Below are positions 55,702 through 63,054 of a stretch of 64,000 nucleotides of DNA, in pieces. The notes under the pieces were generated by a model. The model was given only the letters and a program-made list of their open reading frames with translations, did not search any database and was not told the DNA's origin. The DNA comes from JBJHDF01 sp050486405 (GTDB taxonomy: Bacteria; Pseudomonadota; Gammaproteobacteria; Pseudomonadales; Cellvibrionaceae), in contig JBJHDF010000009.1 in assembly GCA_050486405.1 (NCBI GenBank), positions 68,681 through 132,680 of the forward strand, written 5' to 3'. How positions within the stretch are numbered: the stretch's first letter is position 1; every line of letters starts with the position of its first letter. The position numbers and the translations under genes were made by a program.

Positions 55702-56205
55702 TCAGCCGTGCTCCAGGCGGTTCAGCAACTGCCGCAGCGCCGCCACCACCGCCTGGCGGCGCACTGACTCCCGGTCGCCGTCAAAGTACAGACACCGGCT
55801 CTGACGCCAGCCGTCGGCCTGGCCCCAGGCCAGCCAGACAGTGCCCACGGGCTTGTCCCGGCTGCCGCCATCCGGCCCGGCAATGCCGCTCACCGCCACC
55901 GCCAGATCGGCGCCGGACAGGCTCAGCACCCCCTCCACCATGGCCAGCACCACCGCCTCGCTCACCGCCCCCTGGGCTGCCAGCAGGTCCGCCGGCACGC
56001 CGAGCAGCGTCTCCTTGGCCCGGTTGGCATAGGTTACCAGACCATACTCGAACCAGGCAGAGCTGCCCGGCACCGCCGTGATGGCCGCCGCGAGGCCGCC
56101 GCCGGTGCAGGACTCCGCCACCGCCACCCGCCAGCCCCGGTCGCGCAGGGCGGTGCCCAGCTCGGTGGCCAGGTGCAGGAGGGTGATGTCGGTTGAGTGT
56201 GTCAT
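55702..56205 (-). CDS. pncC: Nicotinamide-nucleotide amidase (CinA C-terminal domain)
   Basis: A 167-residue stand-alone CinA C-terminal domain with AVAESCTGGGLAAAITAVPG, GLVTYANRAKETLLGV and GIAGPDGGSRDKPVGTVWLAW. It converts nicotinamide mononucleotide to nicotinate mononucleotide in pyridine-nucleotide recycling. The usual gammaproteobacterial neighbour of recA. Start ATG 56205. A degenerate copy of its first 23 codons lies 2.5 kb away at 58634-58700, implying insertion or duplication at this 5' end. Confidence 0.92.
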   Translation of the reverse strand: MTHSTDITLLHLATELGTALRDRGWRVAVAESCTGGGLAAAITAVPGSSAWFEYGLVTYANRAKETLLGVPADLLAAQGAVSEAVVLAMVEGVLSLSGADLAVAVSGIAGPDGGSRDKPVGTVWLAWGQADGWRQSRCLYFDGDRESVRRQAVVAALRQLLNRLEHG

Positions 56206-56209
56206 GGGG
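56132..56209. repeat. Left copy of a 78-bp direct repeat (pncC 5' end)
   Basis: This segment covers the first codons of functional pncC and matches 58627-58704 over 78 ungapped bases with about 70 identities. Together they bracket a 2.4-kb toxin-antitoxin/AbiE block, as when an element integrates into the 5' part of a gene and supplies a replacement end. Confidence 0.75.
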
Positions 56210-56221
56210 TCAGAATAACAG

Positions 56222-56244
56222 ATCAAGGGGTCAGAGTTCTTGAT
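56222..56244 (+). repeat. 23-nt palindromic repeat, copy 1
   Basis: Arms ATCAAG and CTTGAT around an 11-nt middle GGGTCAGAGTT. It lies 17 bp upstream of pncC, between pncC and the XRE antitoxin. First copy of a repeat seen only in the right-hand accessory zone. Confidence 0.7.
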
Positions 56245-56327
56245 TCGCCCGCGCGGACTTTCTGTCACAAAAGAGAGCTAAAAAACTGACAACTCCCCCA
56301 ACAACCACTCTGACTCTCACCCCCGAT

Positions 56328-56633
56328 TTAGACCAGCGCCTCCAGGCCCTTCTTATCCACCAGATTGAGCAGTTTCAATGACGGGCCGTTGGGCTTTTTG
56401 CCGCCGACCTCCCACTTCTGCACCGTGGACGGACTGGTGTTGAGGTAGGCGGCGAACACTGCCTGACTGGTGCGGGTTTTCCGCCGGATGCGCTTGATCT
56501 GCGCCGGCGTGTAGGTTTTCACTGGCGGCAGGCACAGGGCATCGAACGCGCGCAGGGTGACATCATTCAGCACGCCGGCATCGTGCAACTCTTTGGCACT
56601 TTCGTGGATGGTGCCCAGGATTGATTTATCCAT
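56328..56633 (-). CDS. XRE-type HTH antitoxin (HigA/NadS-like)
   Basis: A 101-residue protein with a C-terminal helix-turn-helix (IRRKTRTSQAVFAAYLNTSPSTVQKWEVGGKKPNG, quoted in parts by position 47-81) preceded by a helical N-terminal segment (AKELHDAGVLNDVT). Such proteins neutralise and co-repress with RelE/HigB-type toxins. Its ATG overlaps the end of a broken toxin gene, the order toxin then antitoxin being typical of higBA-like pairs. It may persist as an orphan. Confidence 0.82.
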   Translation of the reverse strand: MDKSILGTIHESAKELHDAGVLNDVTLRAFDALCLPPVKTYTPAQIKRIRRKTRTSQAVFAAYLNTSPSTVQKWEVGGKKPNGPSLKLLNLVDKKGLEALV

Positions 56634-56769
56634 CGGTAACGACCTCGATCAATGCGCCGTGTTTGACGGCTTTGTTCAACTCGGCCTTGCTGTAGCTCAG
56701 CAAGGCACCGTCGCCCAACCCCTCCTTGGCGGCCCATTTGCTGAGCGCCTTGTTTTTAAATACCTACAT
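56626..56769 (-). pseudogene. Broken RelE/HigB-type toxin gene
   Basis: The reading frame ATG-TAG-GTA-TTT starts at 56769 with a nonsense codon at position 2. It then encodes VFKNKALSKWAAKEGLGDGALL, the N-terminal part of a RelE-like toxin of about 110 residues. It jumps to a short tail (KHGALIEVVTDG) and stops across the antitoxin start. Both the stop codon and the missing middle indicate an inactivated toxin. Too short to stand out as an ORF. Confidence 0.7.
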
Positions 56770-56828
56770 GACCTCGTCCTTAAGCCATTGGCAGAAATCA
56801 TAGCACTTAGTGCCATAGCGAGCGAGCA

Positions 56829-56851
56829 ATCAAAGGGTCAGCGTTCTTGAA
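56829..56851 (+). repeat. 23-nt palindromic repeat, copy 2 (left of AbiE)
   Basis: ATCAAA, middle GGGTCAGCGTT, CTTGAA, followed by AGCCC. It lies 72 bp upstream of the AbiEi gene and pairs with copy 3 at the other end of the AbiE module, also followed by AGCCC. Confidence 0.65.
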
Positions 56852-56922
56852 AGCCCACGATGCACCTTTTGGATTCCATGATGTCAGAAACTGTTGTATA
56901 ATTCTCACATGGAGAACTGCTC

Positions 56923-57519
56923 ATGAACACCTTGCCAGAAACCATCCTGTCGCACGCCCGATCCCTCCCCGAGGGAGGTGTCCTGTCGCCCAAGGAGTTC
57001 CTGCACCAGGGAAGTCGGGCGGCGGTGGATCAGGCGTTTTCGCGCTTGGCAAAGGAAGGCAAGCTACTGCGCGTAGCGCGTGGCGCCTACGTTGCCCCCG
57101 TATCCAGCCGGTTCGGCACCCGTGCTCCAGCCCCGGAAAGCGTCATCAAGGCACTGGCCCTGCAGAGCGGCGAAATCGTCGTGCCGCACGGCGCCAGTGC
57201 CGCCAACGGCCTGGGTCTGACCCGGCAGGTGCCCACCCGCGAGGTCTACCTCACTTCCGGACGCAGCCGGAAGCTGAAACTCGGCCGCTCGGAAGTGCTA
57301 ATCAAGCATGCGCCCCGCTGGATGCTGGCACTTGGTACCGGACAGGCAGGCGCGGCAGTGCGGGCGCTGGCCTGGATGGGACCACCCCACGCAGGTAGTG
57401 CGCTGGAGTCACTAAAACGCACACTGCCAGAGCACGAATGGCAGGCTTTGGTCTCCGCCCGTGCAGCTTTACCGTCCTGGATGGCGCAGGCCATCGGCCG
57501 CGAGGCTGCGCATGGGTGA
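56923..57519 (+). CDS. AbiEi/DUF6088-type antitoxin
   Basis: A 198-residue protein with an N-terminal winged-helix region (GGVLSPKEFLHQGSRAAVDQ; FSRLAKEGKLLRVARGAYV) and a C-terminal domain with PHGASAANGLGLTRQVPT, the DUF6088/AbiEi pattern. AbiEi binds its own promoter and counters the AbiEii nucleotidyltransferase (type IV toxin-antitoxin, abortive phage defence). It overlaps the AbiEii start by 8 bp, so the pair is co-translated. Confidence 0.85.
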   Translation: MNTLPETILSHARSLPEGGVLSPKEFLHQGSRAAVDQAFSRLAKEGKLLRVARGAYVAPVSSRFGTRAPAPESVIKALALQSGEIVVPHGASAANGLGLTRQVPTREVYLTSGRSRKLKLGRSEVLIKHAPRWMLALGTGQAGAAVRALAWMGPPHAGSALESLKRTLPEHEWQALVSARAALPSWMAQAIGREAAHG

Positions 57520-58552
57520 ATACTTCTTCGACCTGAGCCAGAAGGACCGACGCGAAGCACTGGAGTATGCGCGCGAACAGACGGGCCGGCCGACGCACCT
57601 ACTCGAAAAGGACGTGTGGGTGGTCTGGACGCTGCGGGCCCTGTTCAATTCGCCGCTGGCGGGCGACTTGACCTTCAAGGGCGGTACATCACTGTCAAAA
57701 GTTTACAAAGTCATCGACCGCTTCTCCGAGGACATCGACCTCACCTACGACATACGCAAACTGATCCCCGACCTGATCAAAGACGGAGACGAGTTACCCG
57801 CCAGCCGCAGCCAAACCAGCAAATGGACTAAGGCCGTGCGCCATCGTCTGCCCAACTGGATCAAGAAGAACGCGCAGCCTGTCATTCAGGCAGCGCTGCA
57901 ACACGATGGGCTGGATGCACAGATCGAACTCGACAGAGAGGCCGGCGACAAACTCTTGCTACGTTATTCCGACCTAGCCCGGGGAACCGGCTACGTCGCT
58001 CCCGTCGTAACGTTAGAGTTCGGCGGACGTTCCACCGGAGAGCCTCATCAGATATTGCCGGTCGAGTGCGATATGGACGGCCATGTTCCCGGCGTGACCT
58101 TCCCCACCGCTACTCCGCTGGTGATGAGCCTGGCTCGAACGTTCTGGGAAAAGGCCACAGCAGCGCATGTCTACTGCGCGCAGGGCCGCATCCGGGGTGA
58201 ACGCTACGCGCGACACTGGTACGATCTAGTTGCAATCACGCGCAGCTCCGAATTCGCCAACATTATCACCGACCGCGTAGTCGCCTCGACCGTTGCGAGC
58301 CACAAGTCTCACTTCTTCATCGAAAAGGATACCGAGGGCAACGTCATCGACTACGCTGCGGCGACAATAGGACACTTGAAGATCGTCCCCGAGGGCGAAG
58401 CCAAGGTGGCGCTCGCTGAGGACTACGCGGCCATGATTGCCGACGAAGTGATGGTAGGCGATGCTCTGGCCTTCGACGCGCTGATCGACGCGTGCGCAGA
58501 CCTTGAAGCTGAGGTAAACAGGGCGGCAAAATCAAAAGGGCCGATCTCTTGA
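57512..58552 (+). CDS. AbiEii/AbiGii nucleotidyltransferase toxin
   Basis: A 346-residue protein from ATG 57512 (the longer frame lies inside AbiEi). The nucleotidyltransferase motif is FKGGTSLSK (55-63) with the acidic pair in FSEDIDLTYD (71-80). Related toxins add nucleotides to tRNA ends and halt translation until countered by AbiEi. Its last codons (KSKGPIS and TGA) are formed by copy 3 of the 23-nt repeat, suggesting that the 3' end was set by cassette joining. Confidence 0.88.
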   Translation: MGEYFFDLSQKDRREALEYAREQTGRPTHLLEKDVWVVWTLRALFNSPLAGDLTFKGGTSLSKVYKVIDRFSEDIDLTYDIRKLIPDLIKDGDELPASRSQTSKWTKAVRHRLPNWIKKNAQPVIQAALQHDGLDAQIELDREAGDKLLLRYSDLARGTGYVAPVVTLEFGGRSTGEPHQILPVECDMDGHVPGVTFPTATPLVMSLARTFWEKATAAHVYCAQGRIRGERYARHWYDLVAITRSSEFANIITDRVVASTVASHKSHFFIEKDTEGNVIDYAAATIGHLKIVPEGEAKVALAEDYAAMIADEVMVGDALAFDALIDACADLEAEVNRAAKSKGPIS

Positions 58553-58553
58553 A
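58531..58553 (+). repeat. 23-nt palindromic repeat, copy 3 (3' end of AbiEii)
   Basis: ATCAAA, 11-nt middle AGGGCCGATCT, CTTGAA, then AGCCC. The AbiEii stop codon lies inside the right arm. A divergent copy, but spacing and both arms are kept. Confidence 0.55.
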
Positions 58554-58626
58554 AGCCCGACAGCCTTTAAAAAGCAGCGTGATGGCCGCCGCGATACCAC
58601 CACCGGACAGTTCTATTTGCTACCAA

Positions 58627-58704
58627 CAGCCCCAATCGCGCAGCGCCGTGCCCAGCTCGGTGGCCAGTTGCAGGAGGGTTATGTCGGTTGTGTGCGTCAT
58701 GGGG
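58627..58704. repeat. Right copy of the 78-bp pncC repeat
   Basis: On the minus strand it reads MTHTTDITLLQLATELGTAL, a decayed copy of the PncC N-terminus (MTHSTDITLLHLATELGTAL), then departs. The match to 56132-56209 is about 70 of 78. Probably the displaced original 5' end of pncC, or a duplication made when the intervening block arrived. Confidence 0.72.
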
Positions 58705-58711
58705 GAGGGTG

Positions 58712-59002
58712 CTAACCGTGAAGCACCCGCAAGGCGTGCTTGGGGTCAGCTTCCAGAACCCGCAACAAGGCCCTGGCAGGCCCGGTAGGATGACGTCGGC
58801 CTTGCTCCCAGTTCTCCAGTGTGCGCTTGCTGACCCCGATCATCATGGCAAAACGCATTTGAGACAGACCAGTCTTCTCCCGGACTGCCTTCACTTCAGG
58901 CTCGGGGTATTCCGTTACACCGGCCGCTGCTTTTTTACCCTGGACGATCTCGTCCATTTCCTCCACGCTGGCCAGCAACTCCTCAAACAGCTCATTGTTC
59001 AT
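58712..59002 (-). CDS. HTH antitoxin (HigA/NadS-like), toxin partner lost
   Basis: A 96-residue protein: an N-terminal helical part with EELLASVEEMDEIVQGKKAA, then PEPEVKAVREKTGLSQMRF and a helix-turn-helix with MIGVSKRTLENWEQGRRHP. This is the antitoxin of many RelE-family pairs. The toxin should lie just upstream, but only a 5-codon ATG ORF remains between the operator-like palindrome and this gene, so it is probably an orphan. Confidence 0.82.
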   Translation of the reverse strand: MNNELFEELLASVEEMDEIVQGKKAAAGVTEYPEPEVKAVREKTGLSQMRFAMMIGVSKRTLENWEQGRRHPTGPARALLRVLEADPKHALRVLHG

Positions 59003-59081
59003 CTGACCACCTCTCTACAGTCGGTTTCAGGGCCACCGGTTGCTATGGCGTCAGGTTGTCCGGCTCATTGTTGGGGCAAAT

Positions 59082-59100
59082 TATACGCCAGCGGCGTATA
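59082..59100. promoter_or_regulatory. Perfect palindrome, likely antitoxin operator
   Basis: TATACGCCAGCGGCGTATA, 8-bp arms around AGC, 80-98 bp upstream of the HTH gene and overlapping a TATAAT-like -10 on the minus strand. Typical autoregulatory operator for this antitoxin type. Confidence 0.65.
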
Positions 59101-59111
59101 TCGTCAATGAC

Positions 59112-59819
59112 TCAGGGCTCTGGACTGCCCCGAGCGGACTTCCTATCGCCGCCCCACTGCCGGTAGTTGATCTTTCTGCCCAGGGCGGACTCGATCTGGG
59201 CGACAAAATCCGGCCTGCCAATGACCCACTCCTTGTTGGTACACAGACGTATTTCCTGCATCAGGGATAGCGGCAGCTCGCGATCAAACAGCTTACGGTA
59301 AGTCAGCACCCGGGCTGCCCGGGTGGGGGCCAGTTGCCGGTACAGTTCGTGCTCGGTGATCAGGCCGATATCCACCCCCATGCCATTGTGGCGATAGCTG
59401 GACCAAGGGTAGGCCCCGGGTGCCGCCACCATGCCCGCGCGCACCGGATTCAGCTCGATATAGCGACTGACGGCCAGAAAGTAGTTGTCGGAAGAAACGA
59501 GGCTGGACTTGTATCGGCCCTCCCACAGCGTCCCTGTCCGTTGGTAGGTGATATTGATATACCTGACGTAGCAGCGCCCCAGTGACTGCATCATTCTCGG
59601 AACGCCGGAGGCATCGCCCGGTGTCACCAACAGGTGCACATGGTTCGTCATCAACACAAACGCATGCACCCGAACCCCGCACCGCTGCGCCGCCTCCTTC
59701 AACTTCTGCAGATAGAACGCGTAATCCGCATCGCAGTAGAAACAGACCGAACGATTGTTGCCACGCTGAATAACATGCTGCGCGCAACCTTCAACATACA
59801 GTCTCGGCATCCTTGCCAT
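59112..59819 (-). CDS. REP-associated tyrosine transposase (RAYT)
   Basis: A 235-residue Y1 HUH protein: metal-binding HVH at 60-62 in VLMTNHVHLLVTPG, the RAYT signature YVRYINITYQRTGTLWEGR (about 84-102) and YIELNPVRAGMV. RAYTs are single-copy relatives of IS200/IS605 transposases that act on REP hairpins. REP-like hairpins lie just beyond its 5' end, in agreement. It borders the repeat-rich zone and may be the enzyme that moved the 23-nt repeats, though this is an inference. Confidence 0.9.
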   Translation of the reverse strand: MARMPRLYVEGCAQHVIQRGNNRSVCFYCDADYAFYLQKLKEAAQRCGVRVHAFVLMTNHVHLLVTPGDASGVPRMMQSLGRCYVRYINITYQRTGTLWEGRYKSSLVSSDNYFLAVSRYIELNPVRAGMVAAPGAYPWSSYRHNGMGVDIGLITEHELYRQLAPTRAARVLTYRKLFDRELPLSLMQEIRLCTNKEWVIGRPDFVAQIESALGRKINYRQWGGDRKSARGSPEP

Positions 59820-59970
59820 ACCGAACCTCCCTGGTTCACGAATCCTGAACTGCCGAATTAATCGCCAAAAACCGAGCCGTCAACACCCCACGCCAGGATT
59901 TATCCCCAAGGCATGACAAACACGCATTTTCCGCTTATCATCGGCCCAACAAGCAATCACAGGGACAACC

Positions 59971-60014
59971 TCTTATGCCACCGAAGCATAAAAGCCAACG
60001 CGGCTTATACCGCC
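59971..60014. repeat. REP-like hairpin unit 1
   Basis: A 44-bp unit with a CTTATGC/GCATAA stem followed by GGCTTATACCGCC. About 140 bp from a second copy. Located 150 bp from the RAYT start, as expected for its cognate REP. Confidence 0.65.
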
Positions 60015-60030
60015 ATCCCAACCCAAAGCC

Positions 60031-60069
60031 ATCAAGCACTCTGACCCCTTGATTTCCGACCCCTTGATT
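60031..60069 (-). repeat. 23-nt palindromic repeat, copy 4 plus partial copy
   Basis: A full copy at 60031-60053 (reads AATCAAGGGGTCAGAGTGC on the minus strand) followed by a half copy (CCGACCCCTTGAT). It follows REP-like unit 1. Confidence 0.75.
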
Positions 60070-60110
60070 TCCACTTACCATTAACTTGGTCGGTTACCAC
60101 CGGGGCCGCC

Positions 60111-60154
60111 CCTTATACCACCAAAGCATAAGGGGCAACACGGCTTATACCGCC
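60111..60154. repeat. REP-like hairpin unit 2
   Basis: A second 44-bp unit with an 8-bp CCCCTTAT/ATAAGGGG stem and the same GGCTTATACCGCC tail. The order hairpin then 23-nt repeat is the same as in unit 1, so the block is a tandem duplication of about 140-150 bp. The 460-bp gap 59820-60281 holds these repeats and no gene. Confidence 0.65.
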
Positions 60155-60180
60155 GCCAGCCCCAAACCAAAACCAAAATC

Positions 60181-60203
60181 ATCAAGCACTCTGACCCCTT
60201 GAT
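60181..60203 (-). repeat. 23-nt palindromic repeat, copy 5
   Basis: A perfect consensus copy with arms ATCAAG and CTTGAT on the minus strand, after REP-like unit 2. A half copy (AACCCCTTGAT, 60284-60294) follows at the 3' end of the next gene. Confidence 0.75.
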
Positions 60204-60281
60204 TTGATACCGGGCCCGTGGCTAGCGGCTACCCGGGCGGGAGTCACACCCGCCAGAATGTGCGACCTTGCCAGGCCGCTA

Positions 60282-60743
60282 CTAACCCCTTGATTCTATT
60301 AATTTTATAGAGCAAGTAAAAAAATCTTGTTGTTTGCGCCTCGCTATCTCCAAAATATAATCGTTTTCTTCTGCATGAAACAGAATCTCCACTTTTTTAA
60401 CAAGCCAGCATAGATATTTCGTTTTTCTTTTCTTGGCAGTAGTAATGGTAACAACACCTCGCAAGAAAAAATTATAGGTAAGTAGTACAAAAATTTCCTT
60501 TTCATCAATAATAAATTTCCATCGAGATTGAACGCGATAAAACCACAATACGTTCGCAAGTGCGATAAAAAGTATGGCTTCAGATAACCAGTCCGTGCTA
60601 ATCCAATCTCCATGTCTGACGTAAACAAAAACTATAAAAAAAATAGTCGCAATACAAAGAATAAATCTGCCGATTGCAATTGCATGATATTTGAATTTGT
60701 GATCAGGAGTAACGTTATTGATCATCGATATTAAGGGTCTCAT
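60282..60743 (-). CDS. Small membrane protein, AT-rich, unknown
   Basis: A 153-residue protein with two hydrophobic segments (FILCIATIFFIVFVYVRHG; AILFIALANVLWFY) and a basic C-terminal half rich in Lys, Phe and Ile. I do not recognise the family. Codon use and base composition are far more AT-rich than the neighbouring core genes, pointing to transfer. Its last codons (ESRG then TAG) come from a half copy of the 23-nt repeat. It lies downstream of an Rhs fragment on the same strand, the usual place for an immunity gene, but this role is speculative. No clear ribosome site. Confidence 0.5.
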   Translation of the reverse strand: MRPLISMINNVTPDHKFKYHAIAIGRFILCIATIFFIVFVYVRHGDWISTDWLSEAILFIALANVLWFYRVQSRWKFIIDEKEIFVLLTYNFFLRGVVTITTAKKRKTKYLCWLVKKVEILFHAEENDYILEIARRKQQDFFTCSIKLIESRG

Positions 60744-60929
60744 AATAGTATTTGCAGACTTTCAGGAGCTCAAAGCATGGCCTCTACTTGTAAAGCTTTT
60801 TTCAAGGAGTGGGCCGAAACGCCGACAAAACAATTTTGAGACGACTAATATATTGAAAAGTTCAGTACATTTACGTTGATCTTGCTCAATAAATTTCTAC
60901 AACAGCTCATTGACAAGCTGTTAGTATTT

Positions 60930-62055
60930 TCAACAATCAGGGTCACGACCAGAGCTCGTAAAACAATGTCCATCAGATCCCCTTGTAATATCTATTACAG
61001 TACCCCTGTTTGCTGTCGTCGTTTCGTTCGGTTGTTCAGCATTTGCTACAGCTCCCGACAGCGCAACTTCAATGGCCGCAGAAAAGGCAATTCCAAATCT
61101 TGCAGAACCTGAGATCGCAGCAGCCACCATCGCGCCCTGAGCTCCAGCAGTGCCAGCGATCCCCGCCGCGCCGACTTGAGCAGTGTCCACGCTTGACAGG
61201 TCAAAATCATTAATAATTAGCTGCCCCCCCGCATTGCCAGACGCTCCGGATATAAACCCAGTTCCAGAGGTAGCGGCAAATCTAGCTAAAGCAATAGAAG
61301 AGCCAGCCGTAACCGTGCCAGCTGTCAACCCTGTAATGCCCCCCACGACTATTCCCACACCAGCGGACGCCGCAATATCTTTCAAGCCACCACCGTTGAT
61401 TGCTGCAGAAGTCGCTCCAGCTATACCACCAACTACGGCGCCAAATATTCCTAGGGGTAGGGTAATTTCGCCAGTAGGGTCAACAAAATTCAACGGATCA
61501 TTATACACATAAGCATAAAGATTCATCTGATCTTCATAAAAGATCGGATCCGTCTGCATAAACCGCCCAATATGAGGATTATACGCCCGAGCCCGATAGT
61601 GATACAGCCCCGCCTCCGGTAGATACATCTGCCCGGTATAAGCAAAGCGCCCATGGTTCTCCTCGCCGGGCACACCAAAGGCATCATAGGTACTGGTTTG
61701 CGTCACAGCACCTGAATTATCGCTGGTGGCGATCACCGACCCCTGGTGGTTGGTGTGAAGGAAGCGTCGGTTGGCGCCGCTAACGCCGGCCCCCTCGTAA
61801 CTCACCAGCGGTGCCAGTCGGCCGCCACCTGCCGTGCACATAGCGGTTAGTCATAACTCCATTGCGGTATTCGGCAATTACAGAGTCGCCACTGTATAGA
61901 AACAGAGTAGTTTCCTGAGCATCGTGATCAACCACTTCGTAAAGCCGGCCCATAGGGTCGTAACGCAAACTGGCATTGTTTGTGCCAGTTACTTCCAACA
62001 ACCGGTTCTCCACGTCATACTCATAGATATTGCCTTCCGTCAGCGTCAGATTCTA
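60930..62055 (-). pseudogene. Rhs-family C-terminal fragment, frameshifted
   Basis: From 62055 leftwards the frame reads LTLTEGNIYEYDVENRLLEV and SGDSVIAEYRNGVMTNRYVHG, classic Rhs repeats. Near 61840 a one-base loss moves the reading to GGGRLAPLVSYEGAGV, then FLHTNHQGSVIATSDNSG, YTGQMYLPEAGLYHYRARAY and the core end FMQTDPI. After the core comes a 170-residue Gly/Ala-rich tip ending RGSDGHCFTSSGRDPDC. The 5' thousands of bases are missing; an IS remnant abuts at 62059. Rhs proteins deliver toxic C-terminal tips to rivals. This copy cannot make a full protein. Confidence 0.82.
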
Positions 62056-62058
62056 TTG

Positions 62059-62208
62059 ATGGCACAGCAGACTGTGGGAAATCGCCCCGGTCGCATAGAG
62101 CCCAGGGCAGTAAAGCGACGGCCGAAACCCTTTCCGATGCTAACCAAGCCACGGGATAAAGCCAGAGAGGCTGTGAGGAAGCATGGTCATCCACGGAAGC
62201 TTAAGTAA
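62059..62208 (+). pseudogene. IS4-type transposase C-terminal remnant
   Basis: The frame reads VGNRPGRIEPRAVKRRPKPF and PMLTKPRDKAREAVRKHGHP then RKLK and stop, the conserved end of a large IS4-family transposase group. Only about 50 codons remain, joined directly to the Rhs fragment, so the IS probably removed the rest of the Rhs gene. Confidence 0.72.
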
Positions 62209-62668
62209 GTGCCATTCTACTCTGACCCTTTGATTCACTAACGATTATCAAACCCATGATAACCTTAAACCGACCCCCACTTACGACGAAAATCCACGAG
62301 CGATGGTCGTGCCCGCAGGGGTCAGCCGTACCAATTCCCATTAACTTGACCTCGCCGCGCAGCAATTGACTCTTAAGCAGCCCAAACTCTTTGTCACTTA
62401 ATATCTTACTAGCCATGTCCAATTCATAATGACGGAGCCCTTTGATGGAATCGACGGATACGTTATCTATGTCACAGCCATCAAAAAACTCCTTTTCCTG
62501 CTTCATGTATAAGACTAGCGCCTCCTTGAAGCTGTCCCATTCATTCACAAATGCAACAAACTCGGTCACGGACACCCCGACAAGCCGGATGGAAGTGTCA
62601 GAGGCATTCCCGAAAAGCGGAAGAGCCAAGATCACAACGAGGCCAATCTTAAAAAAGGCGGCTTTCAT
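62201..62668 (-). CDS. Secreted protein of unknown function
   Basis: A 155-residue protein with a signal peptide (VVILALPLFGNASD). The mature part has FVAFVNEWDSFKEALVLYM, YELDMASKILSDKEFGLLKSQ and a C-terminal HDHRSWIFVVSGGRFKVIMG; no family recognised. The final residues (SESKGQSRMALT) are encoded by a degenerate 23-nt repeat copy, as in two other genes here. Stop overlaps the IS remnant end. Probably a horizontally acquired orphan. Confidence 0.5.
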   Translation of the reverse strand: MKAAFFKIGLVVILALPLFGNASDTSIRLVGVSVTEFVAFVNEWDSFKEALVLYMKQEKEFFDGCDIDNVSVDSIKGLRHYELDMASKILSDKEFGLLKSQLLRGEVKLMGIGTADPCGHDHRSWIFVVSGGRFKVIMGLIIVSESKGQSRMALT

Positions 62669-62694
62669 TTGTTATTCACCAAAGTACAATTCAT

Positions 62695-62880
62695 CTAATT
62701 TTTTATATCACTATATCCTAAATCTTTTTTCGTCCCACCCAGCTTCAGAATTCCCGTATTATTATGACGGGGGCTAAATATTAAATGCCATAATTCATGC
62801 AAACCGTGTTCTGCCGGCCATCGGGAAAAATACATTGCGTTGCTCCCGAAAGCTGCACAAGACTTATTTTTGCGCATCAA
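62695..62880 (-). pseudogene. Fragment, possibly Rhs C-terminal tip
   Basis: A 61-codon frame (FGSNAMYFSRWPAEHGLHEL and WHLIFSPRHNN) with no recognised domain. It begins exactly at a 23-nt repeat copy, and on the other side of that copy lies an Rhs core end, so it may be the tip of that Rhs gene cut off by the repeat. It could also be an unrelated small gene. Confidence 0.35.
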
Positions 62881-62919
62881 GCACTCTGACCCCTTGATTC
62901 AGCACTCTGCCCCCTTGAT
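62876..62919 (-). repeat. 23-nt palindromic repeat, copy 6 plus partial copy
   Basis: A full copy (62876-62898) and a partial copy (62901-62919). Together they separate an Rhs core-end fragment from the possible tip fragment, and supply the stop codon to the former. Confidence 0.75.
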
Positions 62920-62921
62920 TC

Positions 62922-63054
62922 CAATATTATCGCGTGCTCTTCTATTCTCCCGTTCCCCATTAAACGCCTGCGCCATAGCAGCCGTAATCGCTCCATTCGC
63001 AAACTTACCCCCACTCATCCTGGAGGCCGTGCCACCCACAATAGCGGCCATCGC
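62922..63054 (-). pseudogene. Second Rhs fragment between repeat copies
   Basis: Reads AMAAIVGGTASRMSGGKFAN and GAITAAMAQAFNGERENRRA. The GGTASxxxGGKFANGA pattern is common just after the core of Rhs proteins. About 44 codons only, bounded on both sides by 23-nt repeats, so it is a captured piece. Confidence 0.6.

Noticed and set aside
58627..58704. A second pncC gene
   Set aside because: Only about 22 codons match; the frame then diverges, so it is a remnant.
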